A stretch of DNA of 34,042 bases, taken from contig URCR01000031.1 of the NCBI GenBank assembly GCA_900546325.1, positions 1 to 34,042 on the forward strand. Reading direction: 5' to 3'. Below are positions 1 to 7,703 of this stretch, piece after piece. Every line of letters begins with the position of its first letter. Position 1 is the stretch's first letter. Source of the stretch: an uncultured Lachnospiraceae bacterium (lineage in GTDB: Bacteria > Bacillota > Clostridia > Lachnospirales > Lachnospiraceae). The position numbers and the translations under genes are program-made. The notes under the pieces are model-generated. The model made no database searches. It was not told the origin of the DNA and was given only the letters and a program-made list of their open reading frames with translations.

Positions 1-479
1 TCCACGCTTACACAGGAGATCAGATGACACTTGACGGACCACAGAGAAAAGGTGATTTAAGAAGATCCCGTGCAGCAGCTGTAAATATCGTTCCAAACAG
101 CACAGGTGCAGCAAAAGCAATCGGACTTGTTATTCCGGAGTTAAATGGAAAATTAATCGGATCTGCTCAGCGTGTTCCAACACCAACAGGATCCACAACA
201 ATCTTAACAGCAGTTGTAGAAGGAAACGTAACAGTTGAAGAAATCAACGCAGCTATGAAAGCAGCAGCGAACGAATCTTATGGATACAACGAAGACGAGA
301 TCGTATCAAGCGATATCGTTGGAATGAGATATGGTTCATTATTTGATGCTACACAGACAATGGCTCTTCCATTAGACAATGGAACAACAGAAGTTCAGGT
401 AGTATCTTGGTATGACAATGAAAATTCTTACACAAGCCAGATGGTAAGAACAATCAAATACTTCTCTGAATTAGCTTAA
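1..479 (+). CDS. gap: Glyceraldehyde-3-phosphate dehydrogenase, C-terminal part (5' end outside window)
   Basis: NAD-dependent glycolytic enzyme converting glyceraldehyde-3-phosphate to 1,3-bisphosphoglycerate in the cytoplasm. The frame is open from base 3, with no start in the window: it begins HAYTGDQMTLDG, the conserved stretch soon after the catalytic cysteine, which must lie just upstream. About 158 residues are present. Visible family motifs are RRSRAAAVNIVPNSTGAAKA (phosphate-binding loop and catalytic-domain helix), QRVPTPTGS, and the C-terminal WYDNENSYTSQM that closes the NAD site. The ATG at 24 is an internal Met, not a start. It ends in TAA 112 bases before pgk, in the usual gap-pgk-tpiA order. 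Codon use is strongly biased to a few codons (GCA, ACA, GTA, TTA), typical of highly expressed genes. Family identity is certain; only the N-terminal half is unseen. Confidence 0.97.
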   Translation, partial: HAYTGDQMTLDGPQRKGDLRRSRAAAVNIVPNSTGAAKAIGLVIPELNGKLIGSAQRVPTPTGSTTILTAVVEGNVTVEEINAAMKAAANESYGYNEDEIVSSDIVGMRYGSLFDATQTMALPLDNGTTEVQVVSWYDNENSYTSQMVRTIKYFSELA

Positions 480-509
480 TCAGAAATTCGGAATAAGGAA
501 GATCCAGGA

Positions 510-540
510 GGGTCCGGTCTTATGGGCCGGGCCCTTTATG
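510..540 (+). terminator. Strong hairpin in the gap-pgk spacer (attenuator or partial terminator)
   Basis: Arms 510-519 and 525-534 pair over 10 bp (two G-T wobbles) around the loop TTATG. The stem is very GC-rich and is followed by a weak T-rich stretch (TTTATGGGTTT). It lies 57 bases before the pgk start codon and leaves the pgk ribosome binding site free. It could trim pgk expression relative to gap or protect a processed 3' end. The imperfect U-tract argues against a fully efficient terminator. Confidence 0.55.
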
Positions 541-591
541 GGTTTAAAAAATATTTTGACTTCCATTTTTACAGTCAAGGAGGATATAAGA

Positions 592-1785
592 ATGCTTAAC
601 AAAAAATCAGTAGATGATATCAATGTAAAAGGGAAAAAGGTACTTGTAAGATGTGACTTCAACGTGCCGCTGATCGATGGGAAAATCACAGATGAGAACC
701 GTCTCGTAGCAGCGCTTCCTACAATCAAGAAATTAATCGCAGACGGCGGAAGAGTAATTCTCTGCTCACACCTTGGAAAACCAAAGGGAGAGCCAAAACC
801 GGAATTATCTTTAGCACCAGTTGCAGCAAGACTTTCTGAATTATTAGGACAGGAAGTAAAATTCGCAGCAGATCCGGAAGTAGTCGGACCAAATGCGAAA
901 GCAGCAGTAGAGGCTATGGAAGACGGAGATGTCATTCTTCTTGAAAACACACGGTACAGAGCGGAAGAGACAAAGAATGGAGAGGCATTCAGTAAAGAAC
1001 TTGCTTCTTTATGCGAAGTATTTGTAAATGATGCATTCGGTACAGCACACAGAGCTCATTGCTCAAATGTTGGTGTGACACAGTTTGTCGATACAGCAGT
1101 TGTGGGATACTTAATGCAGAAAGAGATTGACTTCTTGGGAAATGCTGTAAACAATCCTGAGAGACCGTTTGTTGCAATCCTCGGAGGAGCAAAAGTATCA
1201 AGCAAGATTTCTGTAATCGAAAATCTGTTAGAGAAAGTAGACGTACTGATCATCGGTGGAGGAATGTCTTATACATTCAGCAAAGCGCAGGGTGGAAATG
1301 TCGGAAAATCTTTATTAGAAGAAGATTACTGTGAATATGCACTGAACATGATCAAGAAAGCGGAAGAAAAAGGTGTGAAATTATTACTTCCGGTCGATAA
1401 CGTAGTTGCTGATGACTTCTCAAACGATGCAAATACAGAAATTGTTGCAAGCGGAGAGATTTCAGATGGATGGGAAGGACTTGATATCGGACCGAAGACA
1501 GCAGAATTATTTGCTGAAGCAGTAAAGACAGCAAAAACAGTTGTATGGAATGGACCGATGGGAGCATTTGAGATGCCGAAATTTGCAGCAGGTACAGAAG
1601 CGGTTGCAAAAGCACTTGCAGAGACAGATGCTGTTACGATCATTGGTGGCGGAGATTCTGCAGCAGCAGTGAACCAGTTAGGATATGGTGACAAGATGAC
1701 ACATATCTCTACCGGCGGTGGAGCTTCCCTTGAATTCTTAGAAGGAAAAGAATTACCAGGTGTTGCAGCAGCAAACGACAAATAA
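592..1785 (+). CDS. pgk: Phosphoglycerate kinase
   Basis: Transfers phosphate from 1,3-bisphosphoglycerate to ADP, the first ATP-yielding step of lower glycolysis. The 397-residue length fits the monomeric bacterial family. The N-terminal substrate-binding motif VLVRCDFNVPL lies near residues 17-27, followed by CSHLGKPKG and the RAHCSNVGV region. The nucleotide-binding half carries FVAILGGAKVSSKI, WNGPMGAFE and GGGDSAAAVNQ, then the closing TGGGASLEFLEGKELPG. The ATG at 592 is chosen because AAGGAGG at 577-583 sits at ideal spacing and the protein then starts with the usual MLNKKSVDDI; an in-frame ATG at 538 would add 18 residues derived from the spacer. It is the middle gene of gap-pgk-tpiA, between a hairpin upstream and a folded leader downstream. 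Confidence 0.98.
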   Translation: MLNKKSVDDINVKGKKVLVRCDFNVPLIDGKITDENRLVAALPTIKKLIADGGRVILCSHLGKPKGEPKPELSLAPVAARLSELLGQEVKFAADPEVVGPNAKAAVEAMEDGDVILLENTRYRAEETKNGEAFSKELASLCEVFVNDAFGTAHRAHCSNVGVTQFVDTAVVGYLMQKEIDFLGNAVNNPERPFVAILGGAKVSSKISVIENLLEKVDVLIIGGGMSYTFSKAQGGNVGKSLLEEDYCEYALNMIKKAEEKGVKLLLPVDNVVADDFSNDANTEIVASGEISDGWEGLDIGPKTAELFAEAVKTAKTVVWNGPMGAFEMPKFAAGTEAVAKALAETDAVTIIGGGDSAAAVNQLGYGDKMTHISTGGGASLEFLEGKELPGVAAANDK

Positions 1786-1801
1786 GAAAATACTTTAATG
1801 C

Positions 1802-1908
1802 AAAGCAGGGGTGCTGCAAAACAGAAAATTTTTACAAGTGACCGGTGATGTCTAATGGGTGGCTGATACCGGCTTGTACGAAGGATTCGCTTGCGGCAGC
1901 CCTGTTTA
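1802..1908 (+). ncRNA. Structured leader RNA before tpiA (candidate cis-regulatory element)
   Basis: The spacer between pgk and tpiA folds by eye into a closed domain. P1 pairs 1803-1810 and 1812-1819 with 1891-1898 and 1900-1907 (16 pairs, one G-G mismatch at 1811/1899). Inside it, P2 pairs 1833-1838 (TACAAG) with 1873-1878 (CTTGTA) and, after a TGA bulge, 1842-1846 (CCGGT) with 1868-1872 (ACCGG), capped by a 21-nt loop. A small third hairpin pairs CGAA at 1879-1882 with TTCG at 1886-1889. The result is a three-way junction, an architecture seen in riboswitches and structured leaders. It ends about 32 nt before the tpiA start and leaves the ribosome binding site free. No terminator is obvious, so RNA processing, stabilisation or translational control are all possible. 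I do not recognise it as a named riboswitch class. The folding is seen in the sequence; the function is inferred. Confidence 0.6.
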
Positions 1909-1939
1909 CATATATATTTTTAGAAAAGAGGACGTTAAA

Positions 1940-2692
1940 ATGGCAAGAAGAAAAATTATCGCAGGAAACTGGAAAATGAACAAAACTCCAAGTGAGGCGG
2001 TTGCACTCGTAAACGAGTTAAAACCATTGGTGGCAACAGAAGATGCAGATGTTGTATTCTGTGTACCGGCAATCAGCATTATTCCGGCAATGGAAGCTGC
2101 AAAAGGAAGCAATATCGCAATTGGAGCAGAGAATATGTATTTTGAAGAGATCGGTGCTTATACAGGAGAAGTTTCTCCGGCAATGCTCACGGATGTTGGA
2201 GTAAAATATGTTATCATCGGTCATTCTGAGAGACGTGAATACTTTGCAGAGACAGATGAAACAGTCAATAAGAAAGTAAAGAAAGCGTTTGAGCATGGAA
2301 TTACACCGATCGTATGCTGTGGAGAGACTCTGACACAGAGAGAGCAGGGTGTTACGATTGACTTTATCCGCCAGCAGATCAAAATTGCGTTCCTTGATGT
2401 TACAGCAGATCAGGCAAAAACGGCAGTGATCGCTTATGAACCAATCTGGGCAATCGGAACAGGAAAAGTGGCTACAACAGAGCAGGCGCAGGAAGTATGT
2501 GCAGCAATCCGTGCATGCATTGCGGAGATTTATGATGAAGCGACAGCAGAAGCAATCCGCATCCAGTACGGCGGAAGTGTGTCCGCAGCAAGTGCACCGG
2601 AATTATTCGCACAGCCGGACATCGATGGAGGGCTTGTAGGAGGCGCTTCCTTAAAACCAGACTTCGGAGCGATTGTAAATTATAACAAATAG
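1940..2692 (+). CDS. tpiA: Triosephosphate isomerase
   Basis: Interconverts dihydroxyacetone phosphate and glyceraldehyde-3-phosphate as a cytoplasmic dimeric TIM barrel. The 250-residue protein has the family's usual length. Catalytic residues are visible: N10 and K12 in AGNWKMN, H95 in VIIGHSERRE, and E167 in AYEPIWAIGTGK, followed by the flexible phosphate-gripping loop 6. The motifs IQYGGSVSA and GGLVGGASL close the phosphate site. The start at 1940 follows an AGAGG box around 1927-1931 and gives the conserved MARRKIIAGNWKMN. A GTG at 1859 in the same frame would add 27 residues, but these are read from the folded leader RNA and do not resemble the family. It is the last gene of the gap-pgk-tpiA run, before a bidirectional terminator. 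Confidence 0.98.
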   Translation: MARRKIIAGNWKMNKTPSEAVALVNELKPLVATEDADVVFCVPAISIIPAMEAAKGSNIAIGAENMYFEEIGAYTGEVSPAMLTDVGVKYVIIGHSERREYFAETDETVNKKVKKAFEHGITPIVCCGETLTQREQGVTIDFIRQQIKIAFLDVTADQAKTAVIAYEPIWAIGTGKVATTEQAQEVCAAIRACIAEIYDEATAEAIRIQYGGSVSAASAPELFAQPDIDGGLVGGASLKPDFGAIVNYNK

Positions 2693-2741
2693 TTGAAAAC
2701 TTTTCAGCATTACAGCAGATCTTATCATAAAAGAGAAAAAT

Positions 2742-2800
2742 GACCGCCGGATATAGTTTGATAGAATTCCTGTCTCTATTTCCGGCGGTTGTCTGTTATA
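2742..2800 (+). terminator. Bidirectional terminator between tpiA and the convergent esterase
   Basis: Arms 2743-2756 and 2776-2789 form a 9-bp GC-rich stem (ACCGCCGGA/TCCGGCGGT) extended by four more pairs after a T-T mismatch. On the minus strand the hairpin is followed by a good U-rich run (CATTTTTCTCTTTT, read from 2742 down to about 2729), so it terminates the esterase transcript well. On the plus strand the T-rich tail is weaker. It separates two convergent units. Confidence 0.8.
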
Positions 2801-2857
2801 CGTTGGTTCTTACTCTTCTCTCATTTACTATGAAATCTCCTAGATAGAAAATTTGTT

Positions 2858-3766
2858 TTACAAACTGAATAAAAACTGTGCGGCTTCGTTTACCGCTTCG
2901 GCCGCTGTCTTCATGTTGGACATCTGAAACACATGCCACATTCCTTTGTACATGGTCAGCTCTGCAGGTACATTCTGCCGGAGCAGTTTCTTGTGTAGAT
3001 CTGTGGAGTCGTTGAAAAGGATTTCGTTTGTTCCAACCTGGATATAGACAGGCGGAAAGCCGGTGTAATCTCCATAAAGCGGAGAGATAAGGGGGTCTGT
3101 ATAAAGGCTGTTATCGCTGTCGCCATCCGGTACGTAGGCGTTCCGTGCACGCGCGAGATAATCCTCAGTCAGGATTGGATCCAGCGCTGCTTTTTTTTCA
3201 TGGGAAGCCCCGCTTAATGTCAGGTCGGTCCAGGGGGAAAAGAGGACGAGAGCCTTTGGCAGAATCCTCCCATCTTCCTTGAGTTTCAGTGCAAGGGAGA
3301 GGGCGAGGTTACCTCCGGCAGAGTCTCCGGCAAGAATGACATTTTTTGCGCCGTATCCCAAGTGCATCAGGTATCCCCACACTTTTAATGCATCTTCCAA
3401 TGCCGCCGGGGAGGGATGTTCCGGGGCAAGGCGGTAGTTGAAACTCAGAATGTCAGAGGAAGAAGCGGAGGCGAGTTTTGTCGTCAGTGTCCGGGAATAT
3501 TCAAGGCTTCCGGTAAAGAAACCGCCGCCGTGACAGTATAAGATGATTGTCTGATCCTGGTGGGGACGGTTTAGGCGGATCCACTCCGAGGGAATATCAT
3601 CGATCAAAAACTCTGTGTAGGAGGCTTCACTTTGCTTTGTCCCGAGAAGTCTTCCGAGATTTGCCTGGGAGCGCCTGTATTTTTCTAAATCGTCATTGAC
3701 TGTAAAATCATGAATGGTCTTGATGATCTTCATCAGTCCCTGTTGTTTTCTCTCTTGATTTGGCAT
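2858..3766 (-). CDS. Alpha/beta hydrolase, hormone-sensitive-lipase-type esterase
   Basis: Predicted cytoplasmic carboxylesterase hydrolysing short-chain acyl esters. The 302-residue protein shows the HSL-family (alpha/beta hydrolase fold-3) signature: the oxyanion motif HGGGFFTGS, the nucleophile elbow GDSAGGNLA, the acid-residue region DPLISPLYGDYTGFPPVYI with the typical GTNEIL element, and the catalytic His in WHVFQM near the C terminus. There is no signal peptide. The start at 3766 has AAGGA about 7 bases upstream on the minus strand. It is transcribed away from the acyltransferase-fold gene at 3867 across an 82-bp promoter region, so the two may act on the same ester or acyl substrate; that link is inferred. 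Substrate unknown. Confidence 0.9.
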   Translation of the reverse strand: MPNQERKQQGLMKIIKTIHDFTVNDDLEKYRRSQANLGRLLGTKQSEASYTEFLIDDIPSEWIRLNRPHQDQTIILYCHGGGFFTGSLEYSRTLTTKLASASSSDILSFNYRLAPEHPSPAALEDALKVWGYLMHLGYGAKNVILAGDSAGGNLALSLALKLKEDGRILPKALVLFSPWTDLTLSGASHEKKAALDPILTEDYLARARNAYVPDGDSDNSLYTDPLISPLYGDYTGFPPVYIQVGTNEILFNDSTDLHKKLLRQNVPAELTMYKGMWHVFQMSNMKTAAEAVNEAAQFLFSL

Positions 3767-3796
3767 AAATCCTTGTATCCTTTCTTGTAGTAATTT

Positions 3797-3826
3797 ATTC
3801 TATCACAAAGCGGTTGTCAGATACAA
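3797..3826 (-). promoter_or_regulatory. Probable promoter of the esterase gene
   Basis: On the minus strand TTGTAT (3821-3826) and TAGAAT (3797-3802) are separated by 18 bp. The site overlaps the plus-strand promoter of the divergent acyltransferase gene, so the two probably compete. An alternative reading is CTGACA with TAAATT at 17 bp. Confidence 0.45.
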
Positions 3827-3842
3827 TGAAATTCTTTATAAT
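3814..3842 (+). promoter_or_regulatory. Sigma-A promoter of the acyltransferase / zinc-ribbon membrane operon
   Basis: TTGTCA (3814-3819) and a perfect TATAAT (3837-3842) have a 17-bp spacer. Transcription would start near 3849, which rules out the in-frame ATG at 3849 as the translation start and supports the ATG at 3867. The leader would be only about 18 nt. Confidence 0.8.
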
Positions 3843-3866
3843 AAAGCTATGGAAAGGAAGAAAGAG

Positions 3867-5141
3867 ATGAATAGCAGAAATGAATGGTTAAAACTGGACT
3901 TGTCGGGGAATGTCTATCCGACACTTCAGAGAAAAAGTTTCTCATCTGTATTCCGCGTTTCTGTCACCTTGAAAGAAAAGGTAGATCCACAGACGCTTCA
4001 GAAGGCCTATGAGAAGACACTTCCGAGATTCCCGTCTTTGAAAGTTGCGCTGCGAAAAGGATTGTTCTGGCGCTATCTCGAGCCGAACCGAAACCCGGTG
4101 CCGCAGGTGGAGAGGGATGTCAAAAATCCATGTATGCCGATGAATTTCAAGACGAAGCACCGGTATCTGATCCGGCTTTATTATTATGAGCGTCAGATTT
4201 CCTTTGAAGTTTTTCATTCACTGGCGGACGGTCTTGGGGCAGTTACTTTTTTAAAGACACTGACCGCGGTTTATCTGCGGATGCGTGGGGCGAAGATTCC
4301 GGATGAGGAAGGAATCCTCCCTGTGGAGGAGAAGCCGAAAAGAGAAGAACTGGAGGATTCTTACATGAAGTATGCCAGTTCCAAGGTGACACCTAAGAGA
4401 AGCCAGGGGAGTGCGTATAGAGTGCGGGGAACGAAAGAACCGTTCTATACGCTGAATATTATCAGCGGAAGCATGAGTGTCAGCGATCTGAAGGCGGCAT
4501 CTAAAAAATACGGCGTGACGATTACCGAGTATTTAAATGCGGTGCTGATTTATGCGCTGATCGAGAATCAGAAGAGCAGCAAAGTGTGGAGGGAAAAGCC
4601 GGTGCGGATTGCAATGCCAGTCAATCTGCGGCAGTTTTTTCCATCAAAGACGCTGCGGAATTTTATAACGATGATCTATCCGGGAGTTGATCCTCGGATG
4701 GGAGAGTATACATTTGAGGAGATTCTGAGGGAAGTCCATTATTATATGAGATACCATATTAATGAGAAATTTCTGAATGCGGATATTACGACAAATGCAA
4801 AGACACTGCAGAGTCCGTTTATCCGTATTGTTCCGCTTTGTATTAAAGATATTGTTGTCAAGCAGTTTTATAAGCATGTGCAGGACTGTCAGTCTTCCGC
4901 AGGACTTACGAACCCGGGAATCATCAAAGTCCCGGCAAAGATGGAGCCGTATCTGGAACGGTTTGATGTGCTGATGGGACAGCCGTTTTCTGCGCGGACA
5001 AACTGTGCGATCGTAAGTTACCGGGGGCTTACGACGATCAATTTTGCAAGCAGTATCATTGAAAATGATATTGAGCGGTTTTTTTTCAGAAAACTGGTAG
5101 AAGAAGGAGTTGCTGTGACGATCCAGAGCAACCGGAATTAG
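3867..5141 (+). CDS. Condensation/alcohol-acetyltransferase-fold protein
   Basis: Probable acyl- or acetyltransferase of the chloramphenicol-acetyltransferase/condensation superfamily, as in alcohol acetyltransferases and PapA-type enzymes, moving an acyl group from CoA to an unknown acceptor. The 424-residue protein has the active-site pattern HSLADG at residues 117-122, matching the HxxxDG core with the first His of HHxxxDG replaced by Phe. The second half shows MPVNLRQFFPSKTLRNFITM, a typical family stretch near the substrate tunnel. No signal peptide or membrane segment is seen. The start at 3867 has AAGGAAG at 3854-3860, and the mapped promoter leaves no room for the upstream ATG at 3849. 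The next gene starts 9 bases after the stop, so the two are almost certainly co-transcribed. The acceptor cannot be told from sequence. Confidence 0.8.
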   Translation: MNSRNEWLKLDLSGNVYPTLQRKSFSSVFRVSVTLKEKVDPQTLQKAYEKTLPRFPSLKVALRKGLFWRYLEPNRNPVPQVERDVKNPCMPMNFKTKHRYLIRLYYYERQISFEVFHSLADGLGAVTFLKTLTAVYLRMRGAKIPDEEGILPVEEKPKREELEDSYMKYASSKVTPKRSQGSAYRVRGTKEPFYTLNIISGSMSVSDLKAASKKYGVTITEYLNAVLIYALIENQKSSKVWREKPVRIAMPVNLRQFFPSKTLRNFITMIYPGVDPRMGEYTFEEILREVHYYMRYHINEKFLNADITTNAKTLQSPFIRIVPLCIKDIVVKQFYKHVQDCQSSAGLTNPGIIKVPAKMEPYLERFDVLMGQPFSARTNCAIVSYRGLTTINFASSIIENDIERFFFRKLVEEGVAVTIQSNRN

Positions 5142-5150
5142 AGGTGTGAG

Positions 5151-5855
5151 ATGGCTTATTGTGTGAATTGCGGGGTGAAATTGGAGGAGACACTGACGAA
5201 GTGCCCGCTTTGTAATACTCCGGTTTATCATCCGCAGGAGGAAAGGACAGAGAAGAAAGTCCCGCCGTACCCGTCTGAGCGGGGAACAGTGGAGAAGGTC
5301 AAACGGACAGACCTTGCAATTCTTCTGATTGTCCTGTTTGGGAGTACGGCGGCAGGGTGCGGTCTTTTGAATCTGCTTGTGTACAAGAAAGGCTTATGGT
5401 CATTGTATGTGATCGGAGCATGTCTTGTCTTTTTAGTATTTTCAATTCCGATCATGGTGTATCAGAAGCTTCCGTATATTTTGATGGTACTGATAGATGG
5501 GTGTGCGGTTCTTCTGTACCTGGCGCTTGTGGCATGGGTGAATCATGGGATGGACTGGTATGTACGGATCGCAGTTCCGGTGATCATACTTGGAACGGTC
5601 CTTGTGGCGGTATTATTATACATATACCAGCATGTCAGCAGATCCATTTTGTTTACGGCGATGGTCGTTGTGATCGAGACAGCGGTGTTTTGTGCAGGCA
5701 TTGATCTAAGCGTCTGCTATTATCTGCATGAATGCTTTTACCTGACATGGTCCGCTGCGGTTGTTGTCTGCGCGGCGATCATTACGGTATCACTGATCAC
5801 AGTGATGCGGATTTCACGGCTGCGTGAGGAAGTGCGCCGCCGAATGCACATTTAG
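5151..5855 (+). CDS. Zinc-ribbon membrane protein (DUF6320-like)
   Basis: Function unknown. The 234-residue protein begins with a zinc ribbon: C4 and C7 in YCVNCG, C18 and C21 in KCPLCN. A short polar linker rich in Pro, Glu and Lys (to about residue 50) follows, then about six predicted membrane segments, and a basic tail (RLREEVRRRMHI). The topology suggests a metal-binding cytoplasmic head on a small polytopic membrane domain. The ATG follows GAGGTG at 5141-5146. It lies 9 bases behind the acyltransferase-fold gene, so the membrane protein may anchor or supply that enzyme; this is inference from context. From memory such proteins are labelled DUF6320 in Lachnospiraceae, and that family name should be confirmed by profile search. 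Confidence 0.75.
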   Translation: MAYCVNCGVKLEETLTKCPLCNTPVYHPQEERTEKKVPPYPSERGTVEKVKRTDLAILLIVLFGSTAAGCGLLNLLVYKKGLWSLYVIGACLVFLVFSIPIMVYQKLPYILMVLIDGCAVLLYLALVAWVNHGMDWYVRIAVPVIILGTVLVAVLLYIYQHVSRSILFTAMVVVIETAVFCAGIDLSVCYYLHECFYLTWSAAVVVCAAIITVSLITVMRISRLREEVRRRMHI

Positions 5856-5946
5856 CAGGCGGATTTGCAGAGGATGACAGGTTGATCTGCGGAGAACAGT
5901 GTGGTACGGCGAGAGGAAAGCGGAAGGCACAAAGGTGATTTGAGGC

Positions 5947-5975
5947 TTGCAACAAGCGGGAAAATCATGTAAAAT
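5947..5975 (+). promoter_or_regulatory. Promoter of gpmI
   Basis: TTGCAA (5947-5952) and TAAAAT (5970-5975) are 17 bp apart. The transcript would begin near 5982, inside a small inverted repeat (TCGTA 5981-5985, TACGA 5991-5995) followed by a run of seven T. The rest of the 170-bp spacer after the zinc-ribbon gene holds no other recognisable signal. Confidence 0.65.
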
Positions 5976-6025
5976 AAACTTCGTAGAAATTACGACATTT
6001 TTTTAACATAAAGGAGATTTGCTAT

Positions 6026-7564
6026 ATGAGTAAGAAACCTACTGTTTTAATGATTCTTGACGGATATGGTCTGAATGAAAAATGTGAGGCAAATGCAGTG
6101 TGTGAGGCAAAGACACCGGTCATGGACAGCCTGATGAAAGAGTATCCGTTTGTAAAAGGAAATGCAAGTGGAATGGCGGTCGGTCTCCCGGAAGGACAGA
6201 TGGGTAATTCTGAGGTAGGACATCTGAACATGGGTGCAGGAAGAATTGTATACCAGGATCTGACAAAGATCGCAAAGGCGATTCAGGACGGAGATTTCTT
6301 TGAAAATGAAGCACTTCTTGCAGCATGCAGAAATGCAAAGGAAAATAATTCTGCACTTCATATGTTCGGACTGGTATCCGATGGTGGAGTACACAGCCAC
6401 AACAGCCATATTTACGGACTGTTAGAACTTGCAAAGAAAGAAGGACTGAACAACGTTTATGTACACTGTTTCCTTGACGGCCGTGATACACCTCCGGCTT
6501 CCGGAAAAGACTATGTGAAAGAATTGTCTGACAAGATGAAAGAAATCGGAGTCGGAGAAGTGGCTTCTGTGATGGGGCGTTACTATGCGATGGACCGTGA
6601 CAACCGCTGGGACCGTGTAGAACTTGCATACAATGCAATGGTAAAAGGTGAGGGAGAACAGGCAGAATGTGGAGTCTGCGCAGTACAGAATTCTTATGAT
6701 GCAGGAAAGACGGATGAGTTTGTCGTGCCGACAGTCGTTGTAAAGGACGGTGCACCTGTTGCGACAATCAAAGACAATGATTCGGTGATCTTCTTCAATT
6801 TCCGCCCGGACAGAGCAAGAGAGATCACAAGAACATTCTGTGATGATGCGTTTGACGGATTTGACAGAGGCGAGCGTGTGAAGACAACTTATGTATGCTT
6901 CACGGAATATGATGTGACAATCCCGAACAAGCTTGTCGCATTCCATAAGACAGAGATTACAAATACATTCGGGGAGTTCCTCGCGGCACACAACATGACT
7001 CAGGCAAGAATCGCCGAGACGGAGAAGTATGCACATGTGACATTTTTCTTTAACGGTGGTGTGGAAGAACCGAACAAAGGGGAAGACCGTATTCTTGTGA
7101 AATCTCCAAAGGTGGCAACTTATGATCTTCAGCCGGAGATGAGCGCTTTTGAAGTGTGTGACAAACTGGTAGATGCGATCAAATCTGACAAATATGATGT
7201 GATCATCATCAACTTTGCAAATCCGGATATGGTAGGACATACCGGAGTAGAAAATGCAGCGATCAAAGCCATCGAAGCGGTGGATGAATGTGTGGGCAGA
7301 ACAGTGGAAGCGATCAAAGAAGTGGACGGACAGATGTTTATCTGCGCTGATCACGGAAATGCAGAGCAGCTTGTAGATTACGAGACCGGAGAGCCGTTCA
7401 CAGCACATACAACAAATCCGGTTCCGTTTATTCTTGTAAATGCAGATCCTGCATACAAGTTGAGAGAAGGCGGATGCCTGGCAGATATTGCTCCAACTCT
7501 GATCGAATTGATGGGAATGGAACAGCCGGAAGAAATGACGGGAACATCCCTGCTTGTAAAATAA
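6026..7564 (+). CDS. gpmI: 2,3-bisphosphoglycerate-independent phosphoglycerate mutase
   Basis: Interconverts 3- and 2-phosphoglycerate using two Mn ions and a phosphoserine intermediate. The 512-residue length is exactly that of the family. D12 in MILDGYGL is a metal ligand and S62 in MGNSEVGHLNMGAGR is the phosphorylated serine. Further motifs are FLDGRDTPP, GRYYAMDRDNRWDR, NFRPDRAREITR, the metal-binding FANPDMVGHTG and ADHGNAEQL, and the final AHTTNPVPFILV. The ATG follows AAAGGAG at about 6010-6016. It has its own promoter and ends at a strong terminator, so it is a single-gene unit placed apart from gap-pgk-tpiA. As these enzymes need Mn, activity may follow metal supply and pH. Identity is certain. 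Confidence 0.98.
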   Translation: MSKKPTVLMILDGYGLNEKCEANAVCEAKTPVMDSLMKEYPFVKGNASGMAVGLPEGQMGNSEVGHLNMGAGRIVYQDLTKIAKAIQDGDFFENEALLAACRNAKENNSALHMFGLVSDGGVHSHNSHIYGLLELAKKEGLNNVYVHCFLDGRDTPPASGKDYVKELSDKMKEIGVGEVASVMGRYYAMDRDNRWDRVELAYNAMVKGEGEQAECGVCAVQNSYDAGKTDEFVVPTVVVKDGAPVATIKDNDSVIFFNFRPDRAREITRTFCDDAFDGFDRGERVKTTYVCFTEYDVTIPNKLVAFHKTEITNTFGEFLAAHNMTQARIAETEKYAHVTFFFNGGVEEPNKGEDRILVKSPKVATYDLQPEMSAFEVCDKLVDAIKSDKYDVIIINFANPDMVGHTGVENAAIKAIEAVDECVGRTVEAIKEVDGQMFICADHGNAEQLVDYETGEPFTAHTTNPVPFILVNADPAYKLREGGCLADIAPTLIELMGMEQPEEMTGTSLLVK

Positions 7565-7639
7565 CGAGAGGGAAATTTGTGTGATGGGCCAAAGATGATT
7601 TTCCTTTCAAAGACAAAATTCATTTTTGCTCAAAAGAAG

Positions 7640-7683
7640 AAGACCTTGAGAGATGCAAAATAGCATTTCTCGAGGTCTTTTTA
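7640..7683 (+). terminator. Bidirectional terminator between gpmI and the response regulator
   Basis: Long hairpin with arms at 7640-7655 (AAGACCTTGAGAGATGC) and 7663-7679 (GCATTTCTCGAGGTCTT), nearly perfectly paired around an A-rich loop, followed by TTTTTATG. The reverse strand also gives a U-rich tail (CTTCTTTTGAGC), so it can stop both convergent transcripts. Confidence 0.9.
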
Positions 7684-7703
7684 TGTGAGCAGGGAGTACT
7701 GCG

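Noticed and set aside
480..950. Open frame on the minus strand opposite pgk
   Set aside because: It is an antisense reading of the pgk codons with low-complexity Ser/Phe composition and no motif.
1846..1866. Box C/D-like kink-turn (TGATG ... CTGA) in the apical part of the tpiA leader
   Set aside because: The G-A pairs could form, but the flanking canonical stem is out of register with the required three-base bulge, so the geometry does not fit.
1859..1939. GTG start giving a longer triosephosphate isomerase
   Set aside because: The extra 27 residues come from the folded leader, are unlike the family, and the ATG at 1940 has its own ribosome binding site.
5981..6003. Hairpin plus T-run before gpmI as an attenuator
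   Set aside because: The stem is only 5 bp and AT-rich, and it straddles the predicted transcription start, so it cannot form properly in the RNA.
6047..7408. Long minus-strand open frames opposite gpmI, including one of 328 codons
   Set aside because: Rich in Cys, His and Phe without recognisable domains; they mirror the codon bias of gpmI and have no ribosome binding site pattern that stands out.
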